NCBI RefSeq assembly: GCF_039528515.1
Contig: NZ_BAAALT010000076.1
Span: 59,206 to 123,205, forward strand
Direction of reading: 5' to 3'
DNA length: 64,000 bases
Source: Luedemannella flava
GTDB lineage: Bacteria > Actinomycetota > Actinomycetes > Mycobacteriales > Micromonosporaceae
Below are positions 26,140 through 34,266 of this stretch, one piece after another. A program made the translations under genes and the position numbers. A model generated the notes under the pieces. That model did not search any database and was not told the origin of the DNA. It was given only the letters and a program-made list of their open reading frames with translations. How positions within the stretch are numbered: position 1 is the stretch's first letter; the number at the start of each line of letters is the position of its first letter.

Positions 26140-26356
26140 CCTGTCGATCGCGATGCGGTATGCCCTGGCCGGCCGACAAGAACTCACCGTGCGCCGGACA
26201 CCGAAGAAGTGAACACGGCGAGCAACCAGGGAAGCCGCTGAAGCAATGGCTCGCCGTCAGACCCCGCCCGGCGACAGTCTGAGCACCCTACCGACGCACG
26301 CCATCGACGATAGGGGGCCGGGAGTCCTATCCGCGATGCTGGAATGTCGGGGCTTT
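26140..26356. other. Intergenic stretch upstream of the CBS/permease operon
   Basis: No gene is recognised. The stretch holds one candidate DosR-like box (26315-26328) and should contain the promoter of the operon starting at 26444. The structured leader motif begins at 26357. Confidence 0.5.
26315..26328. promoter_or_regulatory. Candidate DosR/DevR-like box
   Basis: GGGCCGGGAGTCCT keeps the right half-site AGTCC of the DosR box and fits GGGnCnnnnGnCCY. It lies 42 bases upstream of the leader motif and 116 bases upstream of the CBS-protein gene, a plausible position for an activator. The left half-site is degenerate and a chance match is possible. Confidence 0.3.
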
Positions 26357-26420
26357 GGGTAAGGTGAACTCCTGGTGTGCCGGGAAGTCTGGTCGGCGTT
26401 GTTCGTTGGTGCGACGACGC
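26357..26420 (+). ncRNA. Candidate structured 5' leader (copy A), cation-transporter type
   Basis: GGGTA, 12 bases, then a 24-base block (26374-26397) whose core is GCCGGGAAGTCTGGTCGGC. The final GC opens a hairpin (26396-26403 with 26413-26420, two G-U pairs). The same block, with one changed base, precedes the CaCA exchanger at 29985-30008, where the following hairpin has a different sequence. A conserved core beside unrelated stems is typical of a riboswitch-like element. I could not assign it to a named family. The ribosome-binding site GGAGG follows directly. Confidence 0.55.
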
Positions 26421-26430
26421 GGAGGCTTCA

Positions 26431-26457
26431 ATGAGGGACCACCATGCGGGCCGCTGA
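26431..26457 (+). CDS. Possible leader mini-ORF (8 codons)
   Basis: The best ribosome-binding site here, GGAGG with five bases spacing, serves an ATG at 26431 that reads MRDHHAGR and stops at 26457. It overlaps the start of the CBS-protein gene (26444) in another frame, so it may couple that gene's translation to the leader. It may equally be fortuitous. Confidence 0.25.
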   Translation: MRDHHAGR

Positions 26458-26887
26458 CCTTGCGGTTTCCTACCCGACCGTGGGGTTGGGCACCTCGGCG
26501 TTGGAGGCGGCCCGGCTGCTCGCCGGGGCTGATCTGCCTGGGCTGATCGTCGTTGACGCGGCGGAGCGGCCGTACACGATCCTGCCGGGAACCCAGGTGC
26601 TGCGGCTGGCCGTTCCGGCGTACTGCCAGGAGGACCCGGCCCTGGCCCGGGTGATCGACGAAGCGCACGCGGACACGTTCCTGCGCGACCTGGCTGACCG
26701 TACGGTCGCCGAGTGCCTGCCGACCCCGGAGCGGGAGCTGGCGGTGGTGGCGCCGGACGCGACGGTGCTGGAGATCGCCGCGCTCATGGCCCGCACCCGC
26801 AGCCCGCTCGTGGCCGTGGTTGACGGGCGGACGATGCTCGGGGCGGTCACCCTGGACGCGTTGCTGGACCGGATGCTCGCCTCGTGA
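26444..26887 (+). CDS. CBS-pair domain protein
   Basis: Protein of 147 residues with two CBS motifs: about 5-60 (VGLGTSALEAARLLAGADLP then LIVVDAAERPYTILPG) and about 85-145 (VVAPDATVLEIAALMARTRS then LVAVVDGRTMLGAVTLDALL). CBS pairs bind adenosyl nucleotides and often regulate a partner transporter. The stop overlaps the GTG of the permease gene, so the two are coupled and probably act together. The ATG at 26444 has AGGGA upstream. DosR regulons also contain CBS proteins (Hrp1). Confidence 0.83.
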   Translation: MRAADLAVSYPTVGLGTSALEAARLLAGADLPGLIVVDAAERPYTILPGTQVLRLAVPAYCQEDPALARVIDEAHADTFLRDLADRTVAECLPTPERELAVVAPDATVLEIAALMARTRSPLVAVVDGRTMLGAVTLDALLDRMLAS

Positions 26888-28182
26888 CCGCGCTGTCGTG
26901 GATCACGGTGGCGGTGTTCGTCACCGTGTACGTCTTCATCGCCACCGAGTGGGTACACCGCGTCGCCGCCGCGCTCGCCGGTGCGGTCGTGGTCCTGCTG
27001 CTGGGAGCCACGGATGCCGAGCACGCGTTCTTCTCGCCCGAGGCCGGCGTCGACTGGAACGTCATCTTCCTGCTCGTCGGCATGATGCTCATCGTCGCGG
27101 TACTCAAACGGACCGGCGTGTTCGAGTACCTGGCGATCTGGGCGGCCAAGCGCGCCAAGGGCCGACCGTTCCGGGTCATGGTGATCCTCGTCCTCGTCAC
27201 CGCCGTCGTCTCCGCGGCACTGGACAACGTGACGACCGTGCTGCTCGTCGCGCCGGTGACCTTCCTGGTCTGTGAACGGCTGGGTGTGCCGGTGGTGCCG
27301 TTCCTCATCGCTGAGGTGCTGGCGTCCAACATCGGCGGCGCCGCGACCCTCGTCGGCGACCCACCCAACATCATCATCGCCAGCCGGTCCGGGCTCACGT
27401 TCACCGACTTCCTGGTCGTCCTCGGGCCGTTCGTCCTCGGCGTTCTGGTCGTGTTCCTCGGGCTGTGCCGGTGGCTGTTCCGGGCGGCGTTCCGCTACGA
27501 CCCCGACCGCGCCGCCCAGATAGCCACACTGCGCGAACGCGACGCGATCCGCGACCGGCGCCTGCTCATCGTCAGCCTTATCGTGCTGGCGGTCGTGCTC
27601 GTCGCGTTCCTGGCCCACAACGTGCTGCACTACGAGCCGTCCATCGTGGCGGTCTGCGGCGGGCTGCTGCTGCTCGGCCTGTCCCGGCTGGACGCGGCCG
27701 AGGTGGCCCGCGACGTGGAGTGGCCCACCCTGGTGTTCTTCGCGGGCCTGTTCGTCATGGTCGGCGCCCTGGTCAACACCGGCGTCGTCGACACCGTCGC
27801 GCGCGCGGCGATCGACGCCACCGACGGCCGGCTCTGGCTGGGGTCGATGGTGCTGCTGTGGGGATCGGCGGCACTGTCGGCGATCATCGACAACATCCCG
27901 TACGTGGCCACGATGAGCCCGATCGTCGACCAGATGGTCGACGCCGGCCCGGACAGCGGTCAGGCGCGGGCACTGTGGTGGGCGCTCGCGATCGGAGCGG
28001 ACCTGGGCGGCAACGCCACCGCGGTCGGCGCCTCAGCCAACGTGGTGGTCCTCGGCATCGCCGCCCGCGCCGGCAAGCCCATCTCGTTCTGGCAGTTCAC
28101 CCGCTACGGACTGATCGTCGCCGTGATCACGGTTGCGCTCGCCGTGCCGTATCTGTACCTAAGATTTTTCGCTTTTGCGTGA
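26884..28182 (+). CDS. ArsB/NhaD-type ion permease
   Basis: Integral membrane protein of 432 residues with about 11 helices, from the ion-transporter superfamily. VDWNVIFLLVGMMLIVAVLK, SAALDNVTTVLLVAPVTFLV, EVLASNIGGAATLVGDPPNI and, in the second half, LSAIIDNIPYVATMSPIVDQ and LGGNATAVGASANVVVLGIA are the two inverted hairpin repeats of ArsB/NhaD proteins. The substrate could be an arsenite-like anion or Na+/H+; without an ars gene nearby and with a shared leader before a cation exchanger, a cation is favoured by inference. The GTG start overlaps the CBS gene. Confidence 0.82.
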   Translation: MTALSWITVAVFVTVYVFIATEWVHRVAAALAGAVVVLLLGATDAEHAFFSPEAGVDWNVIFLLVGMMLIVAVLKRTGVFEYLAIWAAKRAKGRPFRVMVILVLVTAVVSAALDNVTTVLLVAPVTFLVCERLGVPVVPFLIAEVLASNIGGAATLVGDPPNIIIASRSGLTFTDFLVVLGPFVLGVLVVFLGLCRWLFRAAFRYDPDRAAQIATLRERDAIRDRRLLIVSLIVLAVVLVAFLAHNVLHYEPSIVAVCGGLLLLGLSRLDAAEVARDVEWPTLVFFAGLFVMVGALVNTGVVDTVARAAIDATDGRLWLGSMVLLWGSAALSAIIDNIPYVATMSPIVDQMVDAGPDSGQARALWWALAIGADLGGNATAVGASANVVVLGIAARAGKPISFWQFTRYGLIVAVITVALAVPYLYLRFFAFA

Positions 28183-28233
28183 TACCCGTTTCGGAGCCTG
28201 TGGCTGCTACGTCGCATTGACGGGGGAGGACCC

Positions 28234-29157
28234 ATGCAGACGTCACCAACGCCGGTGGTCGCCGTCCGGGAGCTGGTGAAGCATTACGGTGCGGTGCGCG
28301 CCGTGGACGGGGTCGACTTCACCGTGACCGCCGGGGAGATCTACGCGTTGCTGGGGCTCAACGGGGCCGGCAAGACGACGACGATCAGGATGCTGTTGTC
28401 GATGATCAGCCCTACCTCCGGATCGGTGTCCCTGTTCGGCGAGCCGGTCACGCCCACCGCGAGGCACCTGTGGTCCAAGGTCGGCTATCTGGTCGAAACC
28501 CCGGCCGCCTATCCGGAACTGACGGTGCGCCAGAACATCGCGGTCATGGCACGCCTCAAGCGCATGCCCGCCCACACCGTCGACACGACGGTTGAGCGGT
28601 TGGGCCTTACGCCCTATGCCGACCGCAGGTCGCGTGAGCTGTCGCTGGGCAACCAGCAGCGCCTCGGCCTGGCCAAAGCACTGCTGGGCCAACCGGCTCT
28701 GCTGATCCTCGACGAACCGGCCAACGGACTCGACCCCGCCGGTGTCACCGAGATCCGCCAGCTGCTCAAGGACCTGGCGGCGGCCGGGGCCGCGATCCTG
28801 CTCTCCAGCCATATCCTGGCCGAGGTCGCCAAGCTGGCCACCCGCATCGGCATCATCCACCACGGCAAGATGATCACCGAAATCGCCGCCAGCGACCTTG
28901 CCCTGCACGCCCGACGCCGGCTGGAGATCGGCTCCCGCGACCAGCGAGCGGCCGCCCGGATCCTGGCCGAAGCGGGCTACCCGCCACAACCAGCCGGGCA
29001 GCTGCTCGCGCTCACAGCCGACGACGCGGTGACATCCCCGGACCGCATCGCCACCGTACTCGTGGCAGCCGGCTGCCCACCGACGCATCTGGCCATCCGA
29101 GAGGACGACCTCGAGACGGTGTTCCTGCGCCTGACCCGACAGGAGACGCACCCATGA
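28234..29157 (+). CDS. ABC-2 type exporter ATP-binding protein
   Basis: ATPase of 307 residues. Walker A GLNGAGKTTT (about 43-52), signature LSLGNQQRLGLAKAL, and Walker B LLILDEPANGLDP are all intact, followed by SSHILAEVAKLA with the switch histidine. The C-terminal ~90 residues form the accessory domain of bacitracin/antibiotic-type exporters. The ATG at 28234 has GGGGGAGG upstream. The stop overlaps its permease partner by ATGA. The substrate is unknown. Confidence 0.9.
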   Translation: MQTSPTPVVAVRELVKHYGAVRAVDGVDFTVTAGEIYALLGLNGAGKTTTIRMLLSMISPTSGSVSLFGEPVTPTARHLWSKVGYLVETPAAYPELTVRQNIAVMARLKRMPAHTVDTTVERLGLTPYADRRSRELSLGNQQRLGLAKALLGQPALLILDEPANGLDPAGVTEIRQLLKDLAAAGAAILLSSHILAEVAKLATRIGIIHHGKMITEIAASDLALHARRRLEIGSRDQRAAARILAEAGYPPQPAGQLLALTADDAVTSPDRIATVLVAAGCPPTHLAIREDDLETVFLRLTRQETHP

Positions 29158-29930
29158 GCGCCGCCCTGCACATCGAATGGATCAAACTGGTCCGGTCACG
29201 GCTGTGGTGGATCACTGTGCTGGCCATCACCGTCGGCGCGGCCGCGGGCGGGCTGTTCATGTTCATCTCGCTGCATCCCCTGAAAGCCCGCGACCTCGGT
29301 CTGCTCGGCGCGAAAGCGCAGCTCGCGACGCTGGAACCTACCTGGCCGTCGTACTACGGGCTGCTGGCGCAGACCGTCGCCATCGGCGGATTCCTGATCT
29401 TCGGAATGGTGGTGCTGTGGATGTTCGGGCGGGAGTTCGCCGATCACACCGCCAAGGATCTCCTCGCCCTACCGACCAGCCGGACAACCATCGTGATCGC
29501 GAAATTCGCGATCGCCGCCGCCTGGTGCCTCGTGCTGACCATCTTCCTGTTCACGCTCGGCACCGCCCTAGGCACGGTGTTGGGCATACCCGGGTTCGGG
29601 TTGCGCGTGTGTGCGTCCGGGGCAGGCCGGGTTGTGGCCACCGCGGCGTTGACGATGGCGCTGGTGACCGTCCTGGGCCTGGCCGCCAGCATCGGACGCG
29701 GCTACCTGGCCGCCGTGGGGGTGCTGTTCGCGGTGCTGTTCACCGCCCAGATCGTCGCCGCCCTCGGGTACGGACCCTGGTTCGCGTTCTCCGTGCCGGC
29801 CATGCACGCCGGGATCACCGGCGACCAGGACCGGCCCACCGCGTTCGGATACGCCACCGTCGCGCTCGTCGCGGGCATCTGTGTGTCAGCGACGGCCCGC
29901 TGGTGGCAGCGTGCTGATCACGCCAACTGA
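29154..29930 (+). CDS. ABC-2 type exporter permease
   Basis: Membrane partner of the preceding ATPase, 258 residues, about six helices. It starts MSAALHIEWIKLVRSRLWWI, the usual amphipathic entry of ABC-2 permeases. The segment FGREFADHTAKDLLALPTSR is the conserved cytoplasmic loop (R/E-F-x-D-x-T-x-K-x-L-L) that contacts the ATPase. Start ATGA-coupled. No peptide or antibiotic gene nearby points to a substrate. Confidence 0.85.
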   Translation: MSAALHIEWIKLVRSRLWWITVLAITVGAAAGGLFMFISLHPLKARDLGLLGAKAQLATLEPTWPSYYGLLAQTVAIGGFLIFGMVVLWMFGREFADHTAKDLLALPTSRTTIVIAKFAIAAAWCLVLTIFLFTLGTALGTVLGIPGFGLRVCASGAGRVVATAALTMALVTVLGLAASIGRGYLAAVGVLFAVLFTAQIVAALGYGPWFAFSVPAMHAGITGDQDRPTAFGYATVALVAGICVSATARWWQRADHAN

Positions 29931-29968
29931 TCCTCCAGTCTCGCCGGTTCCCCTTGTTGGTGGGCGTG

Positions 29969-30023
29969 GGGTATGTTGTGCGCCGGTGTGCCGGGAAGCC
30001 TGGTCGGCAAAGTGATGTTTGCC
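29969..30023 (+). ncRNA. Candidate structured 5' leader (copy B), cation-transporter type
   Basis: GGGTA (29969-29973), 11 bases, then the 24-base block at 29985-30008 with core GCCGGGAAGCCTGGTCGGC. Its last GGC opens a perfect 6-bp hairpin, GGCAAA with TTTGCC (30006-30011, 30018-30023). The exchanger's ribosome-binding site GGAG is at 30036. Compared with copy A only one base of the 24 differs, while spacer and hairpin are unrelated, which argues for selection on the block. Confidence 0.55.
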
Positions 30024-30045
30024 GGATCCTGCCGTGGAGCACGCC

Positions 30046-31047
30046 TTGACGATTCAAATCCTGCTCGCCCTCGCCGGTCTCGCGCTGCTCACCGTGGCTG
30101 CTGACCATCTCGTTCTGGGCTCGTCGCGGCTGGCCGCGCGCATGCGGATCAGCCCTGTCGTGGTCGGCGTCGTCGTGATCGGGCTGGGCACCTCGGCACC
30201 GGAGTTCCTCGTGTCAGGTGTGGCCGCCGCCCGCGGCGACGCTGGTATCGCACTGGGCAACATCACCGGCTCGAACATCCTCAACCTGACCCTCATCCTC
30301 GGCGTAGCCGCCCTGATCGCCCGAGTCGCCGTCGCATCCACGGTCATCCGCCGCGAGGTGCCGCTGGCTGTCGCGGCGGTGATCCTGTTCGGGCTTCTCG
30401 CCTGGCTCGGACTGACCGTGATCAGCGGCATGGTCCTCGTGGCCGCCGCCATTGGCGCACTGTGGCTGCTGGTGCGCTGGGCGGGGGAGGGCCGCAACGC
30501 CGAACTGGCCGAACAGGCCGTGGAACACACCGAGGGCGACCCCGAAACCGGTGAAGGCCCCGCCATGCTCACCGCGCGCGCCGAGCGCGTGCGGTGGCGA
30601 CCGCCCGCATGGTTCGAGCCGGTCCGCGCCGTGCTCGGGCTTGCCGGCGTCCTGGCCGGTGCACAGCTACTGGTCGCCAACGCCTCGGCTATCGCCACGG
30701 ACCTGGGCGTACCACAACTGATCATCGGGTTCACGCTCGTCGCGTTGGGCACCTCCCTGCCGGAACTGGTCACCACGATCCAAGCGCAGCGGCGCGGCGA
30801 ATCCGACCTCGTGGTCGGCAACCTGTTCGGGTCGAACCTGTTCAACAGCCTCGCCGGCGGCGCCGTGGTCGCCTTCGCCGCCCCCGGCGCCGTCCCCGCC
30901 GCCGGCGTCGCACTCATCCTCACGATGATCCTGACCGGGGCACTGGCGTGGGCACTGCTACGTCGCGGCCTCGCACTGACCCGGGTGGAGGGCGCGGCCC
31001 TGCTCGCGGCGTACGCGCTTACGGTGCCGCTGCTGCTTGCCGGCTGA
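30046..31047 (+). CDS. CaCA-family Na+/Ca2+ (cation/proton) exchanger
   Basis: Exchanger of 333 residues with ten predicted helices in two inverted repeats. Alpha-1: GLGTSAPEFLVSGVAA and GNITGSNILNLTLILG. Alpha-2: ALGTSLPELVTTIQA and GNLFGSNLFNSLAGG; each has the ion-binding E and S/N residues. It would exchange Na+ or H+ for Ca2+ across the membrane. A TTG start at 30046 is chosen because GGAG lies six bases upstream; GTG at 30034 is possible. Preceded by leader copy B. Confidence 0.88.
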   Translation: MTIQILLALAGLALLTVAADHLVLGSSRLAARMRISPVVVGVVVIGLGTSAPEFLVSGVAAARGDAGIALGNITGSNILNLTLILGVAALIARVAVASTVIRREVPLAVAAVILFGLLAWLGLTVISGMVLVAAAIGALWLLVRWAGEGRNAELAEQAVEHTEGDPETGEGPAMLTARAERVRWRPPAWFEPVRAVLGLAGVLAGAQLLVANASAIATDLGVPQLIIGFTLVALGTSLPELVTTIQAQRRGESDLVVGNLFGSNLFNSLAGGAVVAFAAPGAVPAAGVALILTMILTGALAWALLRRGLALTRVEGAALLAAYALTVPLLLAG

Positions 31048-31147
31048 GCTCAGGCGCGGCGTGAACTGGCGAATTGCCGAAGCCCAGCAAGATCATTACG
31101 TGGTAGTCGTCCGCGCGTCGACCTAGAACCACAGCAGGAGCGGACCG

Positions 31148-32086
31148 ATGCTGTACGGCATGACCAGCGATACCGCCGTGCTGACCGAGGACTTGACCAA
31201 GTTCTACGGCTCCCAGCGCGGCATCGAAAAACTCAACCTCGACGTCCGCACCGGCGAGGTGATGGGATTCCTCGGTCCCAACGGCGCCGGGAAGACCACC
31301 ACCATCCGGCTACTACTGGACTTCCTGCGCCCCGACCGGGGCCACGCCCGCATCCTGGGCATGGACCCGCGCCGGGACAAGGCCACCCTGCACCGCCAGA
31401 TCGGCTACCTGCCCGGCGAACTCGCCTTTCCCGGCCGCGAGACAGCCGCCGACCTGCTGCGCTTCTTCGCCGACGCGCGCGGCGACGTGCCGTGGACTGC
31501 CGTCACCAGCCTGGCCGAGCGCCTCGACCTCGACCTGTCCCGTCCGGTGCGGGCCATGTCGAAGGGCAACAAGCAGAAGGTCGGGCTGGTGCAGGCGTTC
31601 ATGCACCAGCCGGCGCTGCTGATCCTCGACGAGCCGACCAGCGGCCTGGACCCGCTCATGCAGCAGGAGTTCCTCGCCATGGTCCGCGAGGCGCGCGACG
31701 CCGGCCAGACCGTGTTCATGTCGTCTCACGTACTCGCCGAGGTCCAGTCGGCCGCCGACCGGGTCGCGATCGTCCGCAACGGGCAGTTGGCCGCCGTGGA
31801 GAAGGTCGAGTCGCTGGGCCGTCGGGCCGTCCGCTCGGTCGAGATCCACTTCGGTGACCCGGTGCACGCCTCGGAGTTCACCGGCCTACCGGGCGTGACC
31901 GGAGTGGAGGTCGCCGGACCAGTGCTGCGCTGCACCGTCGACGGCCGCCTCGATCCGCTGATCAAGGCGGCTGCCCGACACGAGGTCATCGACCTGCTCT
32001 CGGCCGAGCCTGACCTGGAAGAGACGTTCCTGTCCTACTACTACACCGGGGAGGGTACGAGCGATGCTGCCGCCGCTGGTGCGTAA
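31148..32086 (+). CDS. ABC-2 type exporter ATP-binding protein
   Basis: ATPase of 312 residues with Walker A GPNGAGKTTT (about 44-53), signature MSKGNKQKVGLVQAF, Walker B LLILDEPTSGLDP and the switch SSHVLAEVQ. A C-terminal DUF4162-like accessory region follows (about 215-300). The ATG at 31148 has AGGAG eight bases upstream. Its 3' end overlaps the permease gene by 23 bases. Paralogous in type to the system at 28234. The PucR-type regulator follows the permease and may control this exporter. Confidence 0.9.
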   Translation: MLYGMTSDTAVLTEDLTKFYGSQRGIEKLNLDVRTGEVMGFLGPNGAGKTTTIRLLLDFLRPDRGHARILGMDPRRDKATLHRQIGYLPGELAFPGRETAADLLRFFADARGDVPWTAVTSLAERLDLDLSRPVRAMSKGNKQKVGLVQAFMHQPALLILDEPTSGLDPLMQQEFLAMVREARDAGQTVFMSSHVLAEVQSAADRVAIVRNGQLAAVEKVESLGRRAVRSVEIHFGDPVHASEFTGLPGVTGVEVAGPVLRCTVDGRLDPLIKAAARHEVIDLLSAEPDLEETFLSYYYTGEGTSDAAAAGA

Positions 32087-32852
32087 GACCTGGCGCGACG
32101 ACCGCCGCGCCATCATCGGCTGGGCGCTCGGTGTCGGCGTGTTCACCGCGATCTACACCGGCTTCTACAGCCAGTTCCAGGGCGCCGCCGAGCTCAAGCA
32201 GAACGCCTTGCCCAAGGGCATGCTGGACTTCCTCGGCATTGCCGACATGCTGTCCCCGGCCGGCTACCTGCAGGCCACCGTCTTCTCCCTCGTCGGGCCG
32301 CTGCTGGTCCTCATGTGCGCGGTCACCCTGGCCGCCCGCACCATCGCCCGCCCCGAAGAGGACGGCGGCATGGAGCTGCTGCTGGCCAACCCGCTCTCAC
32401 GTACCGCGTTCGCCGTTCAGCGGCTGGTAGCCGCCGCGGCCGCGATCACCCTGGTAGCTGTCATGCCATGGATCGTGCTCAGCGTGCTCGTCCCGGCGAT
32501 CGGCATGGACGTCCCCGCCGGCAACGTCGCCGCCGCCTGTGTCGGCCTGCTCCTGCTGGCCTGGTGTTTCGCCGGCATCGCCTTCCTCACCGGCGCCCTC
32601 ACCGGCAAACGCGGCGCTGTCCTGGCCGTCACCGGCGTGCTCGCCGTGGCCACCTACATGGCCAACGCCCTGTCCAACCTCAGCGACAACGCGACCTGGC
32701 TCAAATACGCCTCACCGTTCTACTACTTCATCGGCACCGACCCACTACACACCGGCTGGCACCCCGGAGCCCTGCTGCTGCTCGCCGGGATCGGCATCAC
32801 CACCGCCCTCACCGGAGTGATCCTGTTCAACCGACGCGACGTCGGCGTCTAA
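32064..32852 (+). CDS. ABC-2 type exporter permease
   Basis: Membrane protein of 262 residues with six predicted helices (about 18-36, 68-90, 112-140, 146-168, 176-196, 232-254). ARPEEDGGMELLLANPLSRT is the conserved cytoplasmic coupling loop. It begins inside the ATPase gene, as expected for translational coupling. It resembles permeases of tetronasin/antibiotic-resistance-type exporters, though the substrate cannot be read from sequence. Confidence 0.85.
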   Translation: MLPPLVRKTWRDDRRAIIGWALGVGVFTAIYTGFYSQFQGAAELKQNALPKGMLDFLGIADMLSPAGYLQATVFSLVGPLLVLMCAVTLAARTIARPEEDGGMELLLANPLSRTAFAVQRLVAAAAAITLVAVMPWIVLSVLVPAIGMDVPAGNVAAACVGLLLLAWCFAGIAFLTGALTGKRGAVLAVTGVLAVATYMANALSNLSDNATWLKYASPFYYFIGTDPLHTGWHPGALLLLAGIGITTALTGVILFNRRDVGV

Positions 32853-32911
32853 CCCACCTGCAGGTGGCCGCCACCGCACGGCGGTGGCCACCGCTCGCCA
32901 AGGAAGACCCG

Positions 32912-33967
32912 ATGAGCAATCATCCCGAGGAACTCACCGAGCAGTGCGAGGCGTTGCTGCTGCTGCCACCCGGGGCCCACCGCGAGCGACAGGCGACCAT
33001 CCTCGGTCGCAGCGCCGCCGACGCGACCGACAGCCTCGACGACCTCGTGACGGCCATGCTCAGCGCAGCCACCACCATGTGGACCCGGCGCAGCCCACAG
33101 CCCGACGAGACCCCCACCGCCGTGCACGCCCACGCCACGGACCTGCTCCGCACACTGACCGACGTCATCAACACCACCACCGCCGGCTTTCACGACCATA
33201 TCCGCCGTCATCTGGCCGACCATGACGAACAACGCACCGGATTCGTCAACGACCTACTCACCGGACGCGCCGACCCCGGACACCTCGCCGAACGCGCCCA
33301 CCGCTACGGCATCCGCCTTTCCGGCAGCCATGTTGTCACCGTGGCCTCCAGCCCAGCGTTCACCGACACCACAATCCGCGACATCGACGCGGCCCTGGCC
33401 TCCCGCTACGGCGCCGGAAACACCCTCACCACCCTGCGCGACGGTCAACTCATCTGCATCAGCACCAGCGGCCTTCGCGGACTACCCGCCGAACTCGCCC
33501 ACCACCTACTCACCCGCCTCGGCACCAACACCTGGCAGATCGGCGTCGGCCGCGCACACCCAGGCATCAACGGCATCGCCACCTCCCTCGACGAAGCCCG
33601 CAACACCCTCGACCTCGCCGACAAGCTCGGCTTCACCACCCCGATCCTCAACGCCGCCGACCTGCTCGTCTTCCCCGTACTCCTTCGCGACCGCGACGCC
33701 ATCACCGACCTCGTCACCACCGTCCTCGGCCCACTACAACACGCCCGCGGCGGCGCCCAGCCCTATCTCGACACCCTCACCGTCCTCTTCGACAACCAGG
33801 GCAACCACACCGCAACAGCCCGCCACATGCACCTATCCGTACGCGCCGTCACCTACCGCCTCGAGCGCATCCACGCACTCACCGGCTACCACCCCAACGA
33901 ACCCACCCAACGGTTCACCCTGCACACCGCCGTACTCGGTGCCCGACTCCTCGGCTGGCCCCATTAA
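32912..33967 (+). CDS. PucR/CdaR-type transcriptional regulator
   Basis: Regulator of 351 residues. The N-terminal helical region (1-110) is followed by a GGDEF-like/CdaR middle domain (about 125-255: LAERAHRYGIRLSGSHVVTV, IGVGRAHPGINGIATSLDEA). The C-terminal PucR helix-turn-helix is YLDTLTVLFDNQGNHTATAR and MHLSVRAVTYRLERIHALTG. The ATG at 32912 has AAGGAAG upstream. It lies 59 bases after the exporter permease, so control of that exporter is plausible. GC is very high and Thr/His codons abundant, unlike its neighbours. Confidence 0.85.
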   Translation: MSNHPEELTEQCEALLLLPPGAHRERQATILGRSAADATDSLDDLVTAMLSAATTMWTRRSPQPDETPTAVHAHATDLLRTLTDVINTTTAGFHDHIRRHLADHDEQRTGFVNDLLTGRADPGHLAERAHRYGIRLSGSHVVTVASSPAFTDTTIRDIDAALASRYGAGNTLTTLRDGQLICISTSGLRGLPAELAHHLLTRLGTNTWQIGVGRAHPGINGIATSLDEARNTLDLADKLGFTTPILNAADLLVFPVLLRDRDAITDLVTTVLGPLQHARGGAQPYLDTLTVLFDNQGNHTATARHMHLSVRAVTYRLERIHALTGYHPNEPTQRFTLHTAVLGARLLGWPH

Positions 33968-33983
33968 GGGTGAGCAGCGGCGC

Positions 33984-34118
33984 GGATCGTGTGCCAAACA
34001 TCGCCGGGCACTTGCCGTCCCGGTCAGGGATCAGGAACCGTGCCCGGGTGGCACCCAGAATCCGAACCCGGCGGGTGGCGTGGTCGATGACCGCGAGGAC
34101 ATATCCGTTGGCCGGCAA
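33984..34118 (-). mobile_element. Transposase integrase-core fragment
   Basis: The leftward frame reads YVLAVIDHATRRVRILGATR joined to ARFLIPDRDGKCPAMFGT. Both halves belong to the rve integrase core of IS481/IS3-like actinobacterial transposases (xFAVIEHATRRIRILGVT and VRFLIRDRDGKYPALFD), but about 25 intervening residues are missing. No stop-to-stop full gene and no terminal inverted repeats are visible, so it is a dead remnant. The matching upstream transposase part is at 35401-35457. Confidence 0.6.
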
Positions 34119-34213
34119 GGGTCACCGTTTCGAATGGGTCGGGTCGAACCGATCATCGTCCGTACGCTGTGCGCTTGCGACCACCCGAACACGGTCTACG
34201 AAGTCGCCTGAAC

Positions 34214-34252
34214 GCGACTACCGTCACCACGTCGGGTGGTGACGGTAGTCGC
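34214..34252 (-). terminator. Hairpin terminator of the CBM2 gene
   Basis: Perfect 17-bp inverted repeat (34214-34230 with 34236-34252) around the loop GTCGG, 14 bases beyond the stop of the leftward FnIII-CBM2 gene. There is no T-run, as is common for actinomycete terminators. It would also protect against transcription from the other side. Confidence 0.75.
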
Positions 34253-34266
34253 GCCGCTGGTTGAGC

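Noticed and set aside
26884..28182. Arsenite efflux pump (ArsB) as a specific name for the permease
   Set aside because: No arsR, arsC or arsA gene nearby, and the shared leader with a CaCA exchanger favours another ion; kept as ArsB/NhaD-type.
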